The notes under the pieces are model-generated. The model saw nothing but the letters and a program-made list of their open reading frames with translations, searched no databases and was not told the origin of the DNA. Both the position numbers and the translations under genes were made by a program. From positions 186,001-250,000 of the forward strand of contig CANLVD010000001.1 in the NCBI GenBank assembly GCA_947494445.1: a stretch of DNA of 64,000 bases, written 5' to 3'. The DNA is from an uncultured Paracoccaceae bacterium (GTDB taxonomy: Bacteria > Pseudomonadota > Alphaproteobacteria > Rhodobacterales > Rhodobacteraceae). This document shows positions 26,044-35,434 of the stretch, piece after piece (the stretch's first letter is position 1; the number at the start of each line of letters is the position of its first letter).

Positions 26044-28545
26044 ATGAGCGATACGAAAGATAACGATGGCAAGGGACGGACACTCGGGTTGCGCGGCGGC
26101 GGGACCGAGACCAGCCATGTGCGCCAGAGTTTTTCCCACGGTCGGACGAAATCTGTCACGGTAGAGCGCAAGCGCAAGCGTGTCATTGATCCCAACCGTT
26201 CGGGTCCCGCTCAGGGTCAGGGCCGTGGCGGCTCTGCCGGTGTGTCCGATGTCGAGATGGAGCGCCGTCGCAAAGCGCTGATGGCGGCCCATGCTGAGGA
26301 AAGCCAGCGCAAGGAAAAAGAAGTCAAGGCCGAGGAAGAGCGCAAAGCCGAAATGGCCCGTCTGCGTGCTGCCAAGGAAGCGGAAGAGCGTGCTGTCAAG
26401 GAAGCCGAGATCGCCCGCCAGCGTCAGGAAGACGAGGCCCGCGAGGCGGCTGAAAAAGCCGACGCCGAGAAATCCAAACAGTCCGCCAAACCTGATACCA
26501 AGGCAGATGCGAAAGTCGCAGACCCGGCTGCCGCTCAGGCAGCAGAGGCCCGGCTTGCCAGCGGCAAGGTTGCGCCTAAGCGTGGTCCAGCCGGGCGCCC
26601 CGACGCCAATGATGCGAAACGCGAGCAGCGGGGCAAGGGTGGCGATGATCGTCGTCGCTCCGGCAAGCTGACCATCAGCCAGGCCACCGGCGAAGAACGC
26701 CAACGCTCCATGGCCGCGATGCGTCGCCGTCAGGAACGCGACAAGCGCAAGATGATGGGTGGCAGCCAGGAACGCGAAAAGGTCGTGCGCGAGGTCCAGA
26801 TCCCCGACGCAATCACCGTCAGCGAACTTGCCAACCGGATGGCCGAACGTGTGGCTGCAGTGGTCAAATCACTGATGACCAACGGCATCATGGCGACCCA
26901 GAACCAGACCATCGACGCCGATACGGCCGAACTGATCGTGGAAGAGTTCGGACATAAGGTTGTCCGGGTCTCGGACGCTGATGTTGAAGACGCGATTGTT
27001 GCGATCGAGGATGATCCCAAAACGCTCCAGCAACGCGCGCCTGTGATCACCATCATGGGTCACGTGGACCACGGCAAGACATCGCTTCTGGATGCCATTC
27101 GCAAGGCCAATGTCGTCTCGGGCGAAGCTGGCGGAATCACCCAGCACATCGGTGCCTATCAGGTGACCACGGATGCCGGGGCGCTACTGAGCTTCCTTGA
27201 TACACCGGGCCACGCGGCGTTCACGTCGATGCGGGCCCGTGGTGCAAATGTCACGGACATCGTGGTTCTGGTTGTGGCCGCAGACGACAGCGTCATGCCC
27301 CAGACCATCGAGGCGATCAACCACGCCAAGGCAGCCAATGTGCCGATGATCATCGCGATCAACAAGATCGACAAGCCCGGCGCCGATCCCGACAAGGTCC
27401 GCACCGAATTGCTTCAGCATGAAGTGATCGTCGAGAAGATGTCAGGCGAAGTGCAGGATGTTGAAGTGTCTGCAATCTCCGGTCAGGGACTTGATGAACT
27501 TCTGGAAGCGATCAGCCTTCAGTCCGAAATCCTAGAGTTGAAAGCCAACCCGGTCCGTCAGGCCGAGGGGGCCGTGATTGAAGCACAGCTTGATGTGGGC
27601 CGTGGCCCCGTCGCGACCGTTCTGGTTCAGAAAGGCACCCTGAAACGTGGCGACATCTTTGTCGTTGGCGAGCAGTGGGGCAAGGTTCGTGCACTGATCA
27701 ACGATCAGGGTGACCGGGTCGAAGAAGCTGGCCCGTCCGTTCCCGTCGAGGTGCTTGGCCTCAACGGCACACCGGAAGCCGGCGACGTGCTCAATGTGGT
27801 CGATGACGAAGCCAAGGCACGCGAAATCGCCGAATATCGCGAGCGTGTGGCCAAGGAAAAGAAAGCCGCCGTTGGTGCTGGCACAACCCTTGATCAGTTG
27901 CTGGCAAAGGCCAAGGCCGATGAAAACGTGGCTGAGCTGCCGATTCTGGTGAAAGCCGATGTGCAGGGCTCGGCCGAGGCCATCGTGCAGGCCATGGAAA
28001 AAGTCGGAAACGAAGAAGTGCGCGTGCGCGTCCTGCACTCGGGCGTTGGCGCGATCACGGAAAGCGATGTCACTCTGGCAGAAGCATCCGGCGCACCGAT
28101 CATCGGCTTCAACGTGCGGGCCAACGCGCCTGCACGCGAAAGCGCAAACCAGAAGACGGTCGAAATTCGTTACTATTCGATCATCTACGATCTGGTTGAC
28201 GACATCAAAGCCGCCGCTTCAGGTCTTCTGTCCGCCGAAGTCCGCGAAACCTTCATCGGCTATGCCGAAATCAAGCAGGTTTTCAAGGTCTCCGGTGTGG
28301 GCAAGGTTGCTGGCTGCGTGGTCACCGAAGGCGTCGCCCGACGCGAGGCTGGCGTGCGTCTGCTGCGCGACAACGTCGTGATCCACGAAGGCAAGCTCAA
28401 GACCCTCAAGCGCTTCAAGGACGAAGTGAAAGAGGTTCAGGGTGGTCAGGAATGCGGCATGGCGTTTGAAAACTACGATGATATGCGCGAAGGCGACGTG
28501 ATCGAGATCTTCGAAACAGAAGAGATCGAGCGCAAATTGGACTGA
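26044..28545 (+). CDS. infB: Translation initiation factor IF-2
   Basis: An 833-residue GTPase that brings fMet-tRNA to the 30S subunit. A long charged N-terminal region (about 1-250, rich in E, A, K and R with heptad character) precedes the conserved core. The G domain starts at GHVDHGKT (residue 339), with DTPGHAAF and NKIDKPGA as the other GTP motifs. Domains II-IV follow, ending in [12 protein letters not shown]. An AAGGAATAGG site precedes the ATG. It closes the rimP operon; rbfA and truB, which often follow, are absent and a hairpin comes next. Confidence 0.97.
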   Translation: MSDTKDNDGKGRTLGLRGGGTETSHVRQSFSHGRTKSVTVERKRKRVIDPNRSGPAQGQGRGGSAGVSDVEMERRRKALMAAHAEESQRKEKEVKAEEERKAEMARLRAAKEAEERAVKEAEIARQRQEDEAREAAEKADAEKSKQSAKPDTKADAKVADPAAAQAAEARLASGKVAPKRGPAGRPDANDAKREQRGKGGDDRRRSGKLTISQATGEERQRSMAAMRRRQERDKRKMMGGSQEREKVVREVQIPDAITVSELANRMAERVAAVVKSLMTNGIMATQNQTIDADTAELIVEEFGHKVVRVSDADVEDAIVAIEDDPKTLQQRAPVITIMGHVDHGKTSLLDAIRKANVVSGEAGGITQHIGAYQVTTDAGALLSFLDTPGHAAFTSMRARGANVTDIVVLVVAADDSVMPQTIEAINHAKAANVPMIIAINKIDKPGADPDKVRTELLQHEVIVEKMSGEVQDVEVSAISGQGLDELLEAISLQSEILELKANPVRQAEGAVIEAQLDVGRGPVATVLVQKGTLKRGDIFVVGEQWGKVRALINDQGDRVEEAGPSVPVEVLGLNGTPEAGDVLNVVDDEAKAREIAEYRERVAKEKKAAVGAGTTLDQLLAKAKADENVAELPILVKADVQGSAEAIVQAMEKVGNEEVRVRVLHSGVGAITESDVTLAEASGAPIIGFNVRANAPARESANQKTVEIRYYSIIYDLVDDIKAAASGLLSAEVRETFIGYAEIKQVFKVSGVGKVAGCVVTEGVARREAGVRLLRDNVVIHEGKLKTLKRFKDEVKEVQGGQECGMAFENYDDMREGDVIEIFETEEIERKLD

Positions 28546-28571
28546 TCAGTCCCACTTCTCGGTAAAAATAT

Positions 28572-28595
28572 CCCCGCCGGAGGCATCCGACGGGG
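28572..28595. terminator. Putative bidirectional terminator after infB
   Basis: Arms CCCCGCCGG and CCGACGGGG form a 9-pair stem with one internal mismatch and a 6-base loop (AGGCAT), lying between the converging infB and the endonuclease-like gene. The right side has AAATTT 3 bases after the stem and the left side has AAAAATA, giving modest U-runs on either transcript. Confidence 0.65.
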
Positions 28596-28612
28596 ACAAA
28601 TTTACACTCCGC

Positions 28613-29584
28613 TCAGATATCCAGAACCACCCAGGCCGGGTCATGATCCGACCCGTCGCCACCATGCTTGGTCCGGCGGTCGATATGGGCTGATTGCAAC
28701 GCGCCCGACAGACCGGCACTCAGCCAGATCTGGTCAAACTGTTCATACCGTGGAAACTCCGGCCCGCTGGGGTTGAAACGATGGGTCCAGTTGGTGGTTT
28801 GTGGCCCCGGCCCCTGACCAGCAGTCTCGGCCTTGGCCGGGCGGGTCTCTGTTGCGTGGTCCAGACCATTGATCATTGCCTGTCCGTCGATGGTCAGCAT
28901 TGGTTCAATGTCGGAACTGTCGGGTGGATCGTTCATGTCGCCAAGGATCACGAATTTCGCCCCCTTGCGTTCCTGTGCCGAGACAATCCGCCGAACGGTT
29001 TCAGCCTGGCGTCTGCGCCGCGCATTGGCGGCCAAGGCCCCGGCCACCGGATCCTGATTGAACGGCACGAAATGGCTTTTGAGGTGGTTGTTGTAGACCG
29101 TCAGCAACCGCTTTCCCGTCTCATCCGTGATCTCAGCCTGCACCAGATCGCGCCCGAATACACGCCTGCCCGGATCATCAGGATGGCGCGCCGATTGATG
29201 GGTTGTTACCGCACCCAAGGGGTATTTTGACATGATCCCCACATCGATCAAACGGCTGTCATTGCCCTCGATCAGAGCGATATGGTTGTAAAGCCCACCA
29301 AGATGGTCACGGTTGAACTGCTTGAGGATCCCCACATGCTCGACCTCCTGCACGGCCAGTACATCGACATCGATGCGCAAAATACGCTCGGCAATCGCCT
29401 GCGTTCCCGCGACATCCTTGGCCTTGACCAGACGGCCCATGAAAGTGCGAACCTCGATGTCTTCAGGTGAAAAGGTAAGCTCGATCCCGCCCGATTGGCT
29501 GGGCGGCACCCCCGAAATTTCGGCCTGAAAATTGTACCTTGAAAACAGGTTGTTGAGATTGAATGTCCCAATGGAAATCGTCAT
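28613..29584 (-). CDS. Endonuclease/exonuclease/phosphatase-family protein
   Basis: A 323-residue protein of the EEP (DNase I-like) superfamily. Visible catalytic segments are GTFNLNNLF at the N-terminus, DVLAVQEVEHVG (metal-binding glutamate, about residue 79), VYNNHLKSH (catalytic histidine), VILGDMNDPPD (D and N of the GD-N signature) and the closing SDHDPAWV with the general-base D-H pair. No signal peptide is seen, so it is probably cytoplasmic. Whether it cuts nucleic acid, phospholipid or sugar phosphate is not clear. An AGGAG site lies 11 bases before the ATG. Confidence 0.88.
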   Translation of the reverse strand: MTISIGTFNLNNLFSRYNFQAEISGVPPSQSGGIELTFSPEDIEVRTFMGRLVKAKDVAGTQAIAERILRIDVDVLAVQEVEHVGILKQFNRDHLGGLYNHIALIEGNDSRLIDVGIMSKYPLGAVTTHQSARHPDDPGRRVFGRDLVQAEITDETGKRLLTVYNNHLKSHFVPFNQDPVAGALAANARRRRQAETVRRIVSAQERKGAKFVILGDMNDPPDSSDIEPMLTIDGQAMINGLDHATETRPAKAETAGQGPGPQTTNWTHRFNPSGPEFPRYEQFDQIWLSAGLSGALQSAHIDRRTKHGGDGSDHDPAWVVLDI

Positions 29585-29611
29585 GTGAACTGCTCCTGCT
29601 GAAATCCAGAC

Positions 29612-29640
29612 CTAGCGTAGCACAAATGGGTGACCTATAT
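29612..29640 (+). promoter_or_regulatory. Possible RpoH (heat-shock) promoter of hslV
   Basis: CCTATAT at 29634-29640 matches the -10 element of alphaproteobacterial RpoH promoters (CYTATNT). The -35 at 29612-29617 (CTAGCG, 16-base spacer) fits CTTGAC poorly. The position, 26 bases before the hslV ATG with the GAAAGGA ribosome site between, is suitable, and hslVU is a classical RpoH target. Confidence 0.45.
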
Positions 29641-29665
29641 CAGAGGCCAGTTTGAAAGGATGATC

Positions 29666-30223
29666 ATGGCGGAAGACAAATTTCCCGGCTGGCACGGAAC
29701 GACGATTGTTGCGGTCCGCAAGGGTGGCAAGGTGGTTGTGGCCGGTGACGGTCAGGTCTCGCTGGGGCAGACGGTGATAAAGGGCTCCGCACGCAAGGTT
29801 CGCCGGATCTCTCCGGGCGGGAAGGACGTGATATGTGGCTTTGCCGGATCGACGGCGGATGCGTTCACCCTGCTGGAGCGGCTGGAAACCAAGCTTGAGG
29901 CATCGCCTGGGCAGTTGGCGCGCGCCTGTGTCGATCTTGCCAAGGACTGGCGGATGGACAAATACCTTCGCAACCTGGAAGCGATGCTGATCGTCTCAGA
30001 CGGCAAGGATCTGTTCATCATGACAGGTGCAGGCGATGTGCTGGAACCTGAGCATGACGTGGCGGCCATCGGCTCGGGCGGCAATTACGCGCTGGCGGCG
30101 GCCCGCGCCTTGTCGGAAACGGATATGGATGCTGAAGGTGTCGCCCGCCGCGCATTGGAAATAGCCGCCGAGATTTGCGTCTACACCAATGGCAACATGA
30201 CGGTGGAAACACTGGCCGGTTGA
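29666..30223 (+). CDS. hslV: ATP-dependent protease proteolytic subunit HslV
   Basis: A 185-residue threonine peptidase that forms the dodecameric core of the HslUV protease. The catalytic threonine lies in [14 protein letters not shown] (about residue 11-12), exposed by removal of a short propeptide as in alphaproteobacterial HslV, and [14 protein letters not shown] follows. ATG 29666 is preferred over upstream GTG 29630 or ATG 29660 because a GAAAGGA ribosome site lies at the right distance and MAEDKFPGW is the usual start. The partner ATPase gene hslU is 556 bases further on, separated by an opposed gene. Confidence 0.95.
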   Translation: MAEDKFPGWHGTTIVAVRKGGKVVVAGDGQVSLGQTVIKGSARKVRRISPGGKDVICGFAGSTADAFTLLERLETKLEASPGQLARACVDLAKDWRMDKYLRNLEAMLIVSDGKDLFIMTGAGDVLEPEHDVAAIGSGGNYALAAARALSETDMDAEGVARRALEIAAEICVYTNGNMTVETLAG

Positions 30224-30233
30224 CCCGGCCAGT
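30211..30233. terminator. Hairpin spanning the hslV stop codon
   Basis: A perfect 9-base-pair stem (ACTGGCCGG/CCGGCCAGT) with a 5-base loop contains the hslV TGA stop in its loop and ends 6 bases before the convergent DM13 gene's stop. No U-tract follows. A bidirectional terminator or mRNA-stabilising 3' end is likely. Confidence 0.55.
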
Positions 30234-30239
30234 CGCTGA

Positions 30240-30623
30240 TCAGTTGATCACTGCCTTGCCCAGCGGAACATTGAACCGCTCGCACCAGATCCAGACCTCG
30301 TTGTAGCTGTCCGTATCGATGCTGGCGGGCACCACATAGGATTGCTGGCCTGTATTGCTGGCCAACGGACCAAGCAGCGTGTTCGCGTCGTATCCATCAC
30401 GGCCCAGCGCAACCTTGGGATCTGGTGCGCCGTCAAAGAAGAAATCCTGACCAAGACGGATGATGGTCTCATTGCCTTCCTTGACAATTTCGACCCCACC
30501 ACTGGTCACGTGACGGCTTTCGCCGGTGAATGTGCCACTGCGCGCAGAGCTTTGTGCCCAACCGGTTGCGGGGAACAGAGCAACAGCGGCTGCCCCAAGA
30601 AATATCTCTCGACGATTGATCAT
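30240..30623 (-). CDS. Exported DM13-domain protein
   Basis: A 127-residue secreted protein. The N-terminus MINRREIFLGAAAVALFP carries a twin-arginine-like pair and hydrophobic core with likely cleavage after GWA. The rest is a DM13 domain (GTFTGESRHVTSGGVEIV, then DFFFDGAPDPKVALG and the WCERFNVPLGKA end with its conserved cysteine), a domain proposed to act in redox or electron-transfer chemistry. A strong AGGAGG ribosome site precedes the ATG. It sits antisense between hslV and hslU, an uncommon interruption of that gene pair. Confidence 0.85.
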   Translation of the reverse strand: MINRREIFLGAAAVALFPATGWAQSSARSGTFTGESRHVTSGGVEIVKEGNETIIRLGQDFFFDGAPDPKVALGRDGYDANTLLGPLASNTGQQSYVVPASIDTDSYNEVWIWCERFNVPLGKAVIN

Positions 30624-30779
30624 AATGACCTCCTGAATTTCGTTAAGGGACTATTGACCACGCGGTTGCAGGTTCATAGCCCTGCTCACAGGCCTTTTAT
30701 CAACCGTTACAATGCGCTGATTGTCATTGCCATTCGCCGTCAAATGCATATGTCAGGCTGAACCGAGCAGGAGAATGAC

Positions 30780-32087
30780 GTGACCGATCTGACACCCCGC
30801 GAAATCGTGTCCGAACTGGACCGCTTCATCATTGGCCAGAAAGACGCGAAACGCGCCGTCGCTGTAGCGCTCAGAAACCGCTGGCGCCGTCGTCAGTTGA
30901 GCGATGATCTGCGCGATGAGGTCTATCCCAAGAACATCCTGATGATCGGTCCAACAGGTGTCGGCAAGACCGAAATATCCCGGCGTCTGGCAAAACTGGC
31001 GCGTGCTCCGTTTCTGAAGGTCGAAGCGACAAAATTCACCGAGGTCGGTTATGTCGGCCGTGATGTCGAACAGATTATCCGCGATCTGGTGGACAGTGCG
31101 ATCGTCATGGTGCGCGCGCATATGCGTGAAGACGTCAAGGCTTCGGCCCATTCAGCGGCTGAGGATCGTGTGATCACCGCACTTGCCGGAGAAGACGCCC
31201 GCGAGCAAACCCGTGAGATGTTTCGCAAGAAGCTGCGCGATGGACTGCTCGACGACAAGGAGATCGAGATTGAAGTCGCCGATACCTCAAACCCCATGCC
31301 GTCCTTTGATATTCCCGGTCAGCCCGGCGCGAATATGGGTATGATGAACTTGGGCGACATCTTCGGAAAGGCCTTTGCCGGTCGGACCAAGAAGCGCCGG
31401 GTCAAGGTCTCTGAAAGCTATGAACTGCTCATTGAAGAAGAGGCCGACAAACTTCTGGATCAGGAAACCGTAACCCAGGAAGCGCTGAAAGCCGTCGAGG
31501 AAAATGGCATTGTCTTTCTTGACGAAATCGACAAGGTTTGCGCCCGCGCAGATGCGCGCGGGGCGGATGTTTCCCGCGAGGGGGTGCAACGTGATCTGCT
31601 GCCGCTGATCGAAGGCACCACCGTTTCAACCAAACACGGGCCTGTGCAGACCGACCATATCCTGTTCATTGCATCAGGTGCATTCCACGTCGCCAAGCCG
31701 TCCGATCTTCTGCCCGAATTGCAGGGACGTCTGCCGATCCGGGTTGAGTTGCGCAATCTGACCGAAGAGGATTTCGTCCGCATTCTGACGGAGACGGACA
31801 ACGCTCTGACCTTGCAATACACCGCACTGATGCAAACAGAAGAAGTCGAGGTCAGCTTCACCGAAGGCGGTATCAAGGCGCTTGCCAAGATTGCAGCCGA
31901 CGTGAATAAATCGGTTGAGAACATCGGCGCGCGTCGTCTGTACACGATTCTTGAAAAGGTGTTTGAAGAGCTGAGTTTCACAGCACCCGATCGCAGTGGC
32001 GACACTGTTGTGGTCGATGAGACGTTTGTTGAAACCTATCTGGGCGAGTTGAGCCGTTCGTCTGATCTGTCTCGCTACGTCCTCTGA
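30780..32087 (+). CDS. hslU: HslU, ATPase subunit of the HslUV protease
   Basis: A 435-residue AAA+ unfoldase that feeds substrates to HslV. It begins [19 protein letters not shown], typical of the family, with Walker [10 protein letters not shown] (about residue 57) and Walker [11 protein letters not shown] (about 245), an intermediate domain between them, and the C-terminal LSRYVL tail that inserts into HslV. Start is GTG with an AGGAG site 8 bases before; the nearby ATG at 30774 is out of frame. It probably has its own promoter, as the intervening gene is opposed. Confidence 0.97.
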   Translation: MTDLTPREIVSELDRFIIGQKDAKRAVAVALRNRWRRRQLSDDLRDEVYPKNILMIGPTGVGKTEISRRLAKLARAPFLKVEATKFTEVGYVGRDVEQIIRDLVDSAIVMVRAHMREDVKASAHSAAEDRVITALAGEDAREQTREMFRKKLRDGLLDDKEIEIEVADTSNPMPSFDIPGQPGANMGMMNLGDIFGKAFAGRTKKRRVKVSESYELLIEEEADKLLDQETVTQEALKAVEENGIVFLDEIDKVCARADARGADVSREGVQRDLLPLIEGTTVSTKHGPVQTDHILFIASGAFHVAKPSDLLPELQGRLPIRVELRNLTEEDFVRILTETDNALTLQYTALMQTEEVEVSFTEGGIKALAKIAADVNKSVENIGARRLYTILEKVFEELSFTAPDRSGDTVVVDETFVETYLGELSRSSDLSRYVL

Positions 32088-32164
32088 CCTGAGCACCGCC
32101 CTACGTCTGCCACGATTATCGTGCTATCCTTACGAAGTATTTTGATCAAAACCGGACCCCAGTT

Positions 32165-33649
32165 ATGAAAAAGCTTGTTCTGACCTCTCTGATTGTCGCG
32201 ACCCTTGGCGGCTATGGCTATGCCCAGACAAAGGGCGCGATCAAAGGGGCCGTGGATGCGGGCATAGATCGTCTGGCGCGCAATGGCGCTGAGGTGACTT
32301 ATGTCTCGGCAACGCTTGGCGCGGGTGGCGAGGTGACCTTGACCGGTGTCACAGTACGGTCCGACAAGGACATGGTGGTGCTGAGTTCGGAATTTGTGAA
32401 AGCAAAGCCGGTTGGATCCGGCGGTGAGATGTCGGTCACGTTCCCTGAGCAAATGTTGCTTACGGTCACGCCGGATGGTGACGAGGATCTGACCTATCTG
32501 ATGGAACTGCGATCAGATGGGCTTGAGTATGTCGGCGATATCGCCAAGGACACAGATGGTACCACCGAGGGCAGCCTGAGCGCAGATTCGCTCCGGTTGG
32601 TGGGTTTGACCGTTGACCATCCGGTGATGAAGAACCTGGATATCGAACAGCGTGATATCGATATCGAAGTGACCAGCGATGAGCCAAATCTTGCTCTGTC
32701 CTTCATCGGAAAAATCGGTGCCTTCGATGGCGAATACGCCTTCGACAGCGGTGAGCAGGACACATTCGGCGAGGCTGATTTCAAGGTGGACGGGATCGAC
32801 GTCCGGTTTGAAGGCAGCGGCTTTTCCCCCGATCCCCAGCGCGACATGAACAGTTTTCTGGCCAGCGGCGGCGCAATGGATCTGGTGATGAATTTCGGGG
32901 CGTCCGAGGGCACTTCGACCAGCCGCGCTCAGGGCCCGTCGATGAGGGTTGAGGGCAACTCGGGTGAGACGAGCATGGTTGTCTCACTCAACAAGAATGG
33001 TTTTGCCTATCAGACACGGTTCGACGAGATTGACTACAACGTCACTCCGCTTGATGGATCCATGCCTGTGCCTCCGTTCACTGTTGAGATGAGCGGCGGA
33101 CTGATTGATCTGGCCATGCCGGTTACAGCCTCGAAAACCACAGATGACGCGCGGATCGGCTTCAAACTGTCAGATGTGGAAGTGGGTGAGACGATCTGGG
33201 CAATGATCGATCCAACAAGAACCCTGCCTCGCACACCGGCAAATCTTGAGCTGCTTGTGAATGCCGATGTGAAACTCAACGCACCATTGGGTCAAGCAGC
33301 CGCCATTGGCGCACGCAATCCGATGGCCGCGGCAGAGGTTCAGAACGTCGAACTGGAGTCGCTTCTCGTGGAAATTGCCGGTGCTGATGTCTCTGCCAGA
33401 GGTGAAGTTGAAATTCAAAATGCCGGTCCCATCCCGCTGCCATTCGGCTCAGTGGATGTGGTGATCAACGGGTTGAACGGATTGAGCACAAAGCTTGTCG
33501 ATCTGGGACTTGTGGACCAGATGCAGGCCGGCATGGCCATGGGCATGTTGATGGCATTTGCAAAACCCGGAACCGGGCCTGATCAATTCGTCTCCAAGAT
33601 TGATTTCCAAGGCGCTGCCATCTACGCCAATGGGCGACAAGTGAAGTAA
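32165..33649 (+). CDS. DUF2125 exported protein
   Basis: A 494-residue protein with an N-terminal signal (MKKLVLTSLIVATLGGYGYA) and a long beta-rich region of the DUF2125 family, found in alphaproteobacteria. The repeated amphipathic strand patterns and the late hydrophobic stretch MQAGMAMGMLMAFAKPG are visible; no catalytic motif is. It is likely periplasmic or envelope-associated. Function is not established. It starts 77 bases after hslU and ends 6 bases before the MFS gene, with which it may be co-transcribed. Confidence 0.8.
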   Translation: MKKLVLTSLIVATLGGYGYAQTKGAIKGAVDAGIDRLARNGAEVTYVSATLGAGGEVTLTGVTVRSDKDMVVLSSEFVKAKPVGSGGEMSVTFPEQMLLTVTPDGDEDLTYLMELRSDGLEYVGDIAKDTDGTTEGSLSADSLRLVGLTVDHPVMKNLDIEQRDIDIEVTSDEPNLALSFIGKIGAFDGEYAFDSGEQDTFGEADFKVDGIDVRFEGSGFSPDPQRDMNSFLASGGAMDLVMNFGASEGTSTSRAQGPSMRVEGNSGETSMVVSLNKNGFAYQTRFDEIDYNVTPLDGSMPVPPFTVEMSGGLIDLAMPVTASKTTDDARIGFKLSDVEVGETIWAMIDPTRTLPRTPANLELLVNADVKLNAPLGQAAAIGARNPMAAAEVQNVELESLLVEIAGADVSARGEVEIQNAGPIPLPFGSVDVVINGLNGLSTKLVDLGLVDQMQAGMAMGMLMAFAKPGTGPDQFVSKIDFQGAAIYANGRQVK

Positions 33650-33655
33650 AAAGAC

Positions 33656-34879
33656 TTGATCAAACCCTCATTCCTTGCGGCAAACGCTCCATGGTTGGCC
33701 GCAGGCGGGTTGCTGACGTTTTCAAGTTCCTTCGGGCAGACCTTTTTCATTTCGATCTTCGCGGGTGAAATCAGGGGTGCCTTTGGTCTGACCCATGGCC
33801 AATGGGGCGGCATCTACACCCTTGGCACCTTGACATCAGCCGTAGCAATGCTCTGGGCAGGTGGATTGGCCGACCGGATCCCAGTCCGCCGCCTAAGTGT
33901 GATCGTTCTGGTCCTGCTCTCACTGGTTTGCATCAGCATGGCCCTCGCTCCGGCCTTCTGGATCTTGCCGCTGGTGATTTTCGGCTTGCGGTTCTGCGGA
34001 CAAGGCATGCTGAGCCACATTGCGATTGTTGCTCTGGGCAAATGGTTCGCGCGCCAGCGTGGGCGAGCGAACTCGATCATTTCACTGGGATTTCTGACAG
34101 GGGAAGCGCTTCTTCCGGTGACCTTTGTTTTGCTGACCGGTGTGGTGGGATGGCGCTGGTCATGGGGCATTGCCGCCCTGATCCCCCTTTTGGCTGTGCC
34201 AATGATGCTTGGCTTGCTGGCAAAGGACCGGGTGCCACAGGGATCGATGGAACAGGCCGAGACCCCGGGCATGGATGACCGTCACTGGACCCGCAGACAA
34301 GTGCTTGCCCATTGGCTGTTCTGGGTCACGGCCCTTGGTTATATTGCTCCACCAACTTTTGGCACTGCGTTTTTCTTTCAACAGGTCCATCTGGTCGAGC
34401 TCAAAGGCTGGACGCTGGAACAGTTTACTGCCCTGATGCCGATCTACACCCTTTGCTCACTGGGTACGATGCTCATCACCGGAGGCATTGTGGACAAGTT
34501 TGGGCCAGCACGACTGATGCCGGTTTTCATGCTGCCATTCGCATTTGGCATGCTGTTGCTGGCACAGGGACAGTCAATCTGGTTCGCGGCTGTGACATTG
34601 GCCTTGTTTGGTATGATGCAGGGGATCATGGTGTCGATCTCGGCTGCTTTCTGGCCGGAATACTACGGCACGCGTTATTTGGGCTCAGTGAGGGCTGTCG
34701 CAATGGCTACAATGGTGTTCGGTTCTGCCATTGGTCCGGGTATCACCGGCGTGCTGATCGATCTTGGTGTTGATTTTCGAACGCAGATGGTGGGCATGGC
34801 GATGTACATGCTGGCGATCTCCGTTCTTTTTGCGTTCGTGTTTCTCAGGCTTGGCCGCCCTTCAGCGGCGACGGCGTAG
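33656..34879 (+). CDS. Major facilitator superfamily transporter
   Basis: A 407-residue inner-membrane carrier with about 12 hydrophobic segments. The loop 2-3 motif is visible as GGLADRIPVRRLS (about residue 75), and the pattern GQTFFISIFAGEIRGAFGLTHGQWG in the first helices resembles monocarboxylate/oxalate-type carriers. The substrate is unknown. The start is TTG at 33656, 6 bases after the DUF2125 gene; no ATG is available before the first helix. It overlaps the convergent smr gene by 18 bases. Confidence 0.88.
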   Translation: MIKPSFLAANAPWLAAGGLLTFSSSFGQTFFISIFAGEIRGAFGLTHGQWGGIYTLGTLTSAVAMLWAGGLADRIPVRRLSVIVLVLLSLVCISMALAPAFWILPLVIFGLRFCGQGMLSHIAIVALGKWFARQRGRANSIISLGFLTGEALLPVTFVLLTGVVGWRWSWGIAALIPLLAVPMMLGLLAKDRVPQGSMEQAETPGMDDRHWTRRQVLAHWLFWVTALGYIAPPTFGTAFFFQQVHLVELKGWTLEQFTALMPIYTLCSLGTMLITGGIVDKFGPARLMPVFMLPFAFGMLLLAQGQSIWFAAVTLALFGMMQGIMVSISAAFWPEYYGTRYLGSVRAVAMATMVFGSAIGPGITGVLIDLGVDFRTQMVGMAMYMLAISVLFAFVFLRLGRPSAATA

Positions 34880-35434
34880 ATAGACGTAATACGCGCCTGT
34901 TCCGCCATGGCGCTGATGAGCCGGCATGACTTGCACAACCAGGGGCTTGAGCGGTGACATTGACAGCCATTGCGGGACTGAATGACGCAGTGCTCCAATC
35001 CGCCTTGTATCGTCGCCATGATCCATGCGTCCCTTGCCCGTGATCACCAGAACCATCCGCATCCCATCTTCCGAGCATCGTTGGACGAAGCCGTTCAAGG
35101 CTGTATGCGCTGTTGCCAAAGTCATGCCATGCAGGTCAATTCGTGCGTCAGGCGCCATCTTGCCTTGCCGCAGCTTCATGGCGCGCTTGCCGTCCAACTG
35201 ACTCGCTGCCTCCCGCAATGCCTGTGCTGGATCTGGGGCAAGATCGAGTGATACTTTAGGCAAAGGTGCGGTTTCCATCCGTCTGAACGTCGGTGCAACT
35301 GGCATCACCTGTCTTTTGGGGGGCGTTGGTTTTACCGTTGGTTTTCGCGCCTTGGGGTGCATGGGATGGGTTGCTTCCGCAACTTTCGCCCAGACCGCCT
35401 TGTCATCTTCGCTCAGTCGTCGCCGTCTGGTCAT
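34862..35434 (-). CDS. Smr/MutS2-type nuclease domain protein
   Basis: A 190-residue protein with a basic, proline-rich N-terminal region and a C-terminal Smr domain (about 95-190). Its marks are DARIDLHGMTLATAH, the LVITGKGR strand-loop, and the GGTGAYYVYLRRR end. Smr domains nick or bind branched DNA or RNA; the TGKG and LHG motifs are intact. It follows mltA with a 4-base overlap, the last gene in the TimA-mltA-smr operon conserved in alphaproteobacteria, although a functional link is not known. Confidence 0.9.
   Translation of the reverse strand: MTRRRRLSEDDKAVWAKVAEATHPMHPKARKPTVKPTPPKRQVMPVAPTFRRMETAPLPKVSLDLAPDPAQALREAASQLDGKRAMKLRQGKMAPDARIDLHGMTLATAHTALNGFVQRCSEDGMRMVLVITGKGRMDHGDDTRRIGALRHSVPQWLSMSPLKPLVVQVMPAHQRHGGTGAYYVYLRRRR

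Noticed and set aside
30510-30518. CACGTG palindromes such as the one at 30510 considered as further parS sites
   Set aside because: Only the CACGTG core matches; the flanking TGTTT and AAACA arms are absent here and at the other CACGTG sites noticed.
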